32,226 nt of DNA from Roseiflexus sp. (GTDB taxonomy: Bacteria; Chloroflexota; Chloroflexia; Chloroflexales; Roseiflexaceae), in assembly GCA_017743475.1 (NCBI GenBank), contig JAGHYV010000053.1, forward strand, positions 1 through 32,226, read 5' to 3'. The position numbers and the translations under genes are program-made. Positions 30,913-32,226 of the stretch are shown in pieces. Each line of letters starts with the position of its first letter. Position 1 is the stretch's first letter. The notes beneath the pieces were generated by a model, which saw nothing but the letters and a program-made list of their open reading frames with translations, had not been told where the DNA came from and ran no database searches.

Positions 30913-31947
30913 ATGATTGTCGTCATGCAGAGCACTGCAACCGAAGAGGAGTTGAACGCAGTTCTAGCACGCATCCAGGAGCATAGTCTCAAGGGAAGTG
31001 TCATCTACGGTGAGGAGCGGAACATCGTTGGTGTGATCGGGTCGGCGATTCCGTCGACGTTGCGCGAAGAACTTGAGCGCCTTCCGGGCGTCCAGGAAGC
31101 AGTGCGCATTACTCGACCGTATAAACTGGCCGCGCGTGAGTTCCACCCCCAGGATACCATCGTCCAGGTCGGCGATGTTGCCGTTGGCGGAGGTTCTTTC
31201 GTGGTGATTGCTGGACCGTGCGCTGTTGAAAGCGAAGCGCAGATTATGGCAACTGCGTTCGCAGTGCGCGAGGCGGGCGCTCACATGCTGCGTGGCGGCG
31301 CCTTCAAACCACGATCTTCCCCCTACACCTTCCGCGGTTTGGGCGAGGAGGGGTTACGACTGCTGGCGCTGGCGCGAGCCGAAACAGGATTGCCCATCGT
31401 GACTGAGGTGATGACGCCGACTGATGTCGAACTGGTAGCGCGCTACGCCGATGTGCTCCAGATTGGGGCGCGCAATATGCAAAACTTTCAGTTGCTGGAA
31501 GAAGCCGGTCGCAGCGGAAAACCGGTGCTGCTCAAACGCGGGATGTCGGCGACGATCGAGGAATGGCTGCTCTCTGCTGAATACATTATGGCGCAGGGCA
31601 ACCCGAACGTCATTCTCTGCGAACGCGGCATTCGCACATTTGAGACAGCGACGCGTAACACGATGGACCTGAACGCTGTGGCACTCGCCAAACGACGCAG
31701 TCACCTGCCAGTGGTCGCCGATCCGTCGCACGGTACGGGCAAGTGGTACCTGGTGCCACCGCTTGCACTGGCATCGCTCGCCGCTGGTGCCGATGGTGTC
31801 ATGATTGAAGTGCATCCCGATCCAGATCGCGCAGCCTCGGACGGCGGACAGTCGCTCACATGTGAAAACTTTGCTGCATTGATGCCGCGGATGACCGCAC
31901 TTGCCGAATTGCTTGGACGGAAGAGTCACTCATTGGTTGCACGTTGA
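30913..31947 (+). CDS. aroF: 3-deoxy-7-phosphoheptulonate (DAHP) synthase, type I-beta
   Basis: This enzyme joins phosphoenolpyruvate and erythrose 4-phosphate, the first step of the shikimate pathway. A ferredoxin-like regulatory domain occupies the first 70 or so residues, as in the Thermotoga maritima enzyme, where it mediates Phe/Tyr inhibition. The barrel follows with [44 protein letters not shown] and RGIRTFET. Metal ligands are the Cys of GPC, His of DPSHGTG, Glu of IEVHP and Asp of SDGGQS. The ATG at 30913 was chosen because its start (MIVVMQS) aligns with the T. maritima start and AAGGAG lies 9 bases upstream. An in-frame ATG at 30796 with AGGAG would add 39 residues. Confidence 0.93.
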   Translation: MIVVMQSTATEEELNAVLARIQEHSLKGSVIYGEERNIVGVIGSAIPSTLREELERLPGVQEAVRITRPYKLAAREFHPQDTIVQVGDVAVGGGSFVVIAGPCAVESEAQIMATAFAVREAGAHMLRGGAFKPRSSPYTFRGLGEEGLRLLALARAETGLPIVTEVMTPTDVELVARYADVLQIGARNMQNFQLLEEAGRSGKPVLLKRGMSATIEEWLLSAEYIMAQGNPNVILCERGIRTFETATRNTMDLNAVALAKRRSHLPVVADPSHGTGKWYLVPPLALASLAAGADGVMIEVHPDPDRAASDGGQSLTCENFAALMPRMTALAELLGRKSHSLVAR

Positions 31948-31993
31948 TGCGCTACTAAATGAAAGGGGGCGCTCGCCTGCCTGATTTTGCATT

Positions 31994-32115
31994 CCATAGC
32001 CGAGGGCTTCAGCCCCACGACTAGCTCGGTAGAGCGGATTTATTTCTCAATCTCCATCAGCCCGACGGCACAAGGCGCATACCGGATTTATTTCTCAACT
32101 TTCATTAGCCCGCCA
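31994..32115. repeat. Dispersed intergenic repeat, right copy with tandem subunits
   Basis: This segment matches the left-end repeat (61-175) in reverse orientation. It begins with GAGGGCTTCAGCCCC. The block CGGATTTATTTCTCAA appears twice, at 32035 and 32083, a period of 48 bases, each followed by a CCATCAGCCC- or TCATTAGCCC-type tail. The block GGCGCATACCGGATT is shared with the left copy. No reading frame is convincing. It lies downstream of the DAHP synthase gene. Confidence 0.68.
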
Positions 32116-32226
32116 CCGCTGGTTCCGGCGCCCAGCGCGCCGCAGGCGGCGCCAGCGCACACCCTCGCACTCGGTCCAGCCGAAACGTTCGTTCCGCGCG
32201 GCGCTGCAAACAATAGGCGTGCAGCA
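32116..32226. other. GC-rich window end, nothing identified
   Basis: No gene, terminator or clear repeat could be supported here. GGCGCC- and GCGCGGCGC-type short palindromes occur but do not form a long hairpin. A feature may continue past the window edge. Confidence 0.3.

Noticed and set aside
1-32226. CRISPR arrays, tRNA or rRNA genes, prophage or insertion-sequence transposases
   Set aside because: No regularly spaced direct repeats, cloverleaf sequences, rRNA segments or transposase motifs were recognised on either strand.

Overview
The window looks like chromosomal DNA of a Chloroflexota bacterium, most likely a Roseiflexus-like filamentous phototroph. This rests on GC-rich coding sequence, a lipid-anchored auracyanin-like blue copper protein, and the style of the surrounding genes; it is inference from content, not a database match.

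Positions 187-21531 (minus strand) hold one long polysaccharide operon read from right to left. In order of transcription it encodes: a GT2 transferase; a membrane protein with a degenerate GGDEF domain; an initiating sugar-phosphate transferase; two GT4 transferases; a membrane GT2; a Wzz-type chain-length protein; an O-antigen ligase/polymerase; a beta-propeller protein; a Wzx-type flippase; one GT2 and two GT4 transferases; a GmhA-type isomerase; two tandem near-duplicate GT2 transferases; glucose-1-phosphate cytidylyltransferase (RfbF); an extended SDR epimerase/dehydratase; and two C-methyltransferase-like proteins. Many joins are ATGA or TGATG overlaps. The set covers every stage of a Wzx/Wzy-type exopolysaccharide or cell-surface glycan pathway, and the last genes point to CDP-activated, C-methylated deoxy sugars. 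A good internal promoter before the tandem GT2 pair may allow separate expression of the sugar-precursor end.

Positions 21532-29266 are mixed: a divergent regulatory region, a two-SIS-domain GlmS-like isomerase/deaminase, the auracyanin-like lipoprotein with its own promoter and terminator, a PH-domain-like membrane protein, a sensor histidine kinase broken by a frameshift, a 70-residue zinc-ribbon-like protein, a membrane-anchored beta-helix protein with a Pro/Thr-rich stalk, and a beta-lactamase-fold serine hydrolase.

Positions 29356-31947 carry the most striking find. An ANTAR-type response regulator is followed by a near-consensus promoter and a leader with all the parts of a translation-coupled attenuator: a 26-codon leader peptide with eight consecutive aromatic codons (Tyr Tyr Phe Trp Phe Trp Tyr Phe), a 1:2 hairpin, a competing 2:3 antiterminator, and a 3:4 intrinsic terminator with a T-tract. 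It controls aroH (chorismate mutase), which has its own terminator; a type I-beta DAHP synthase gene follows. Together these form an aromatic amino acid supply module sensed by ribosome stalling.

Both window ends carry copies, in opposite orientation, of a short dispersed repeat containing a GGGCTTCAGCCC-type palindrome.
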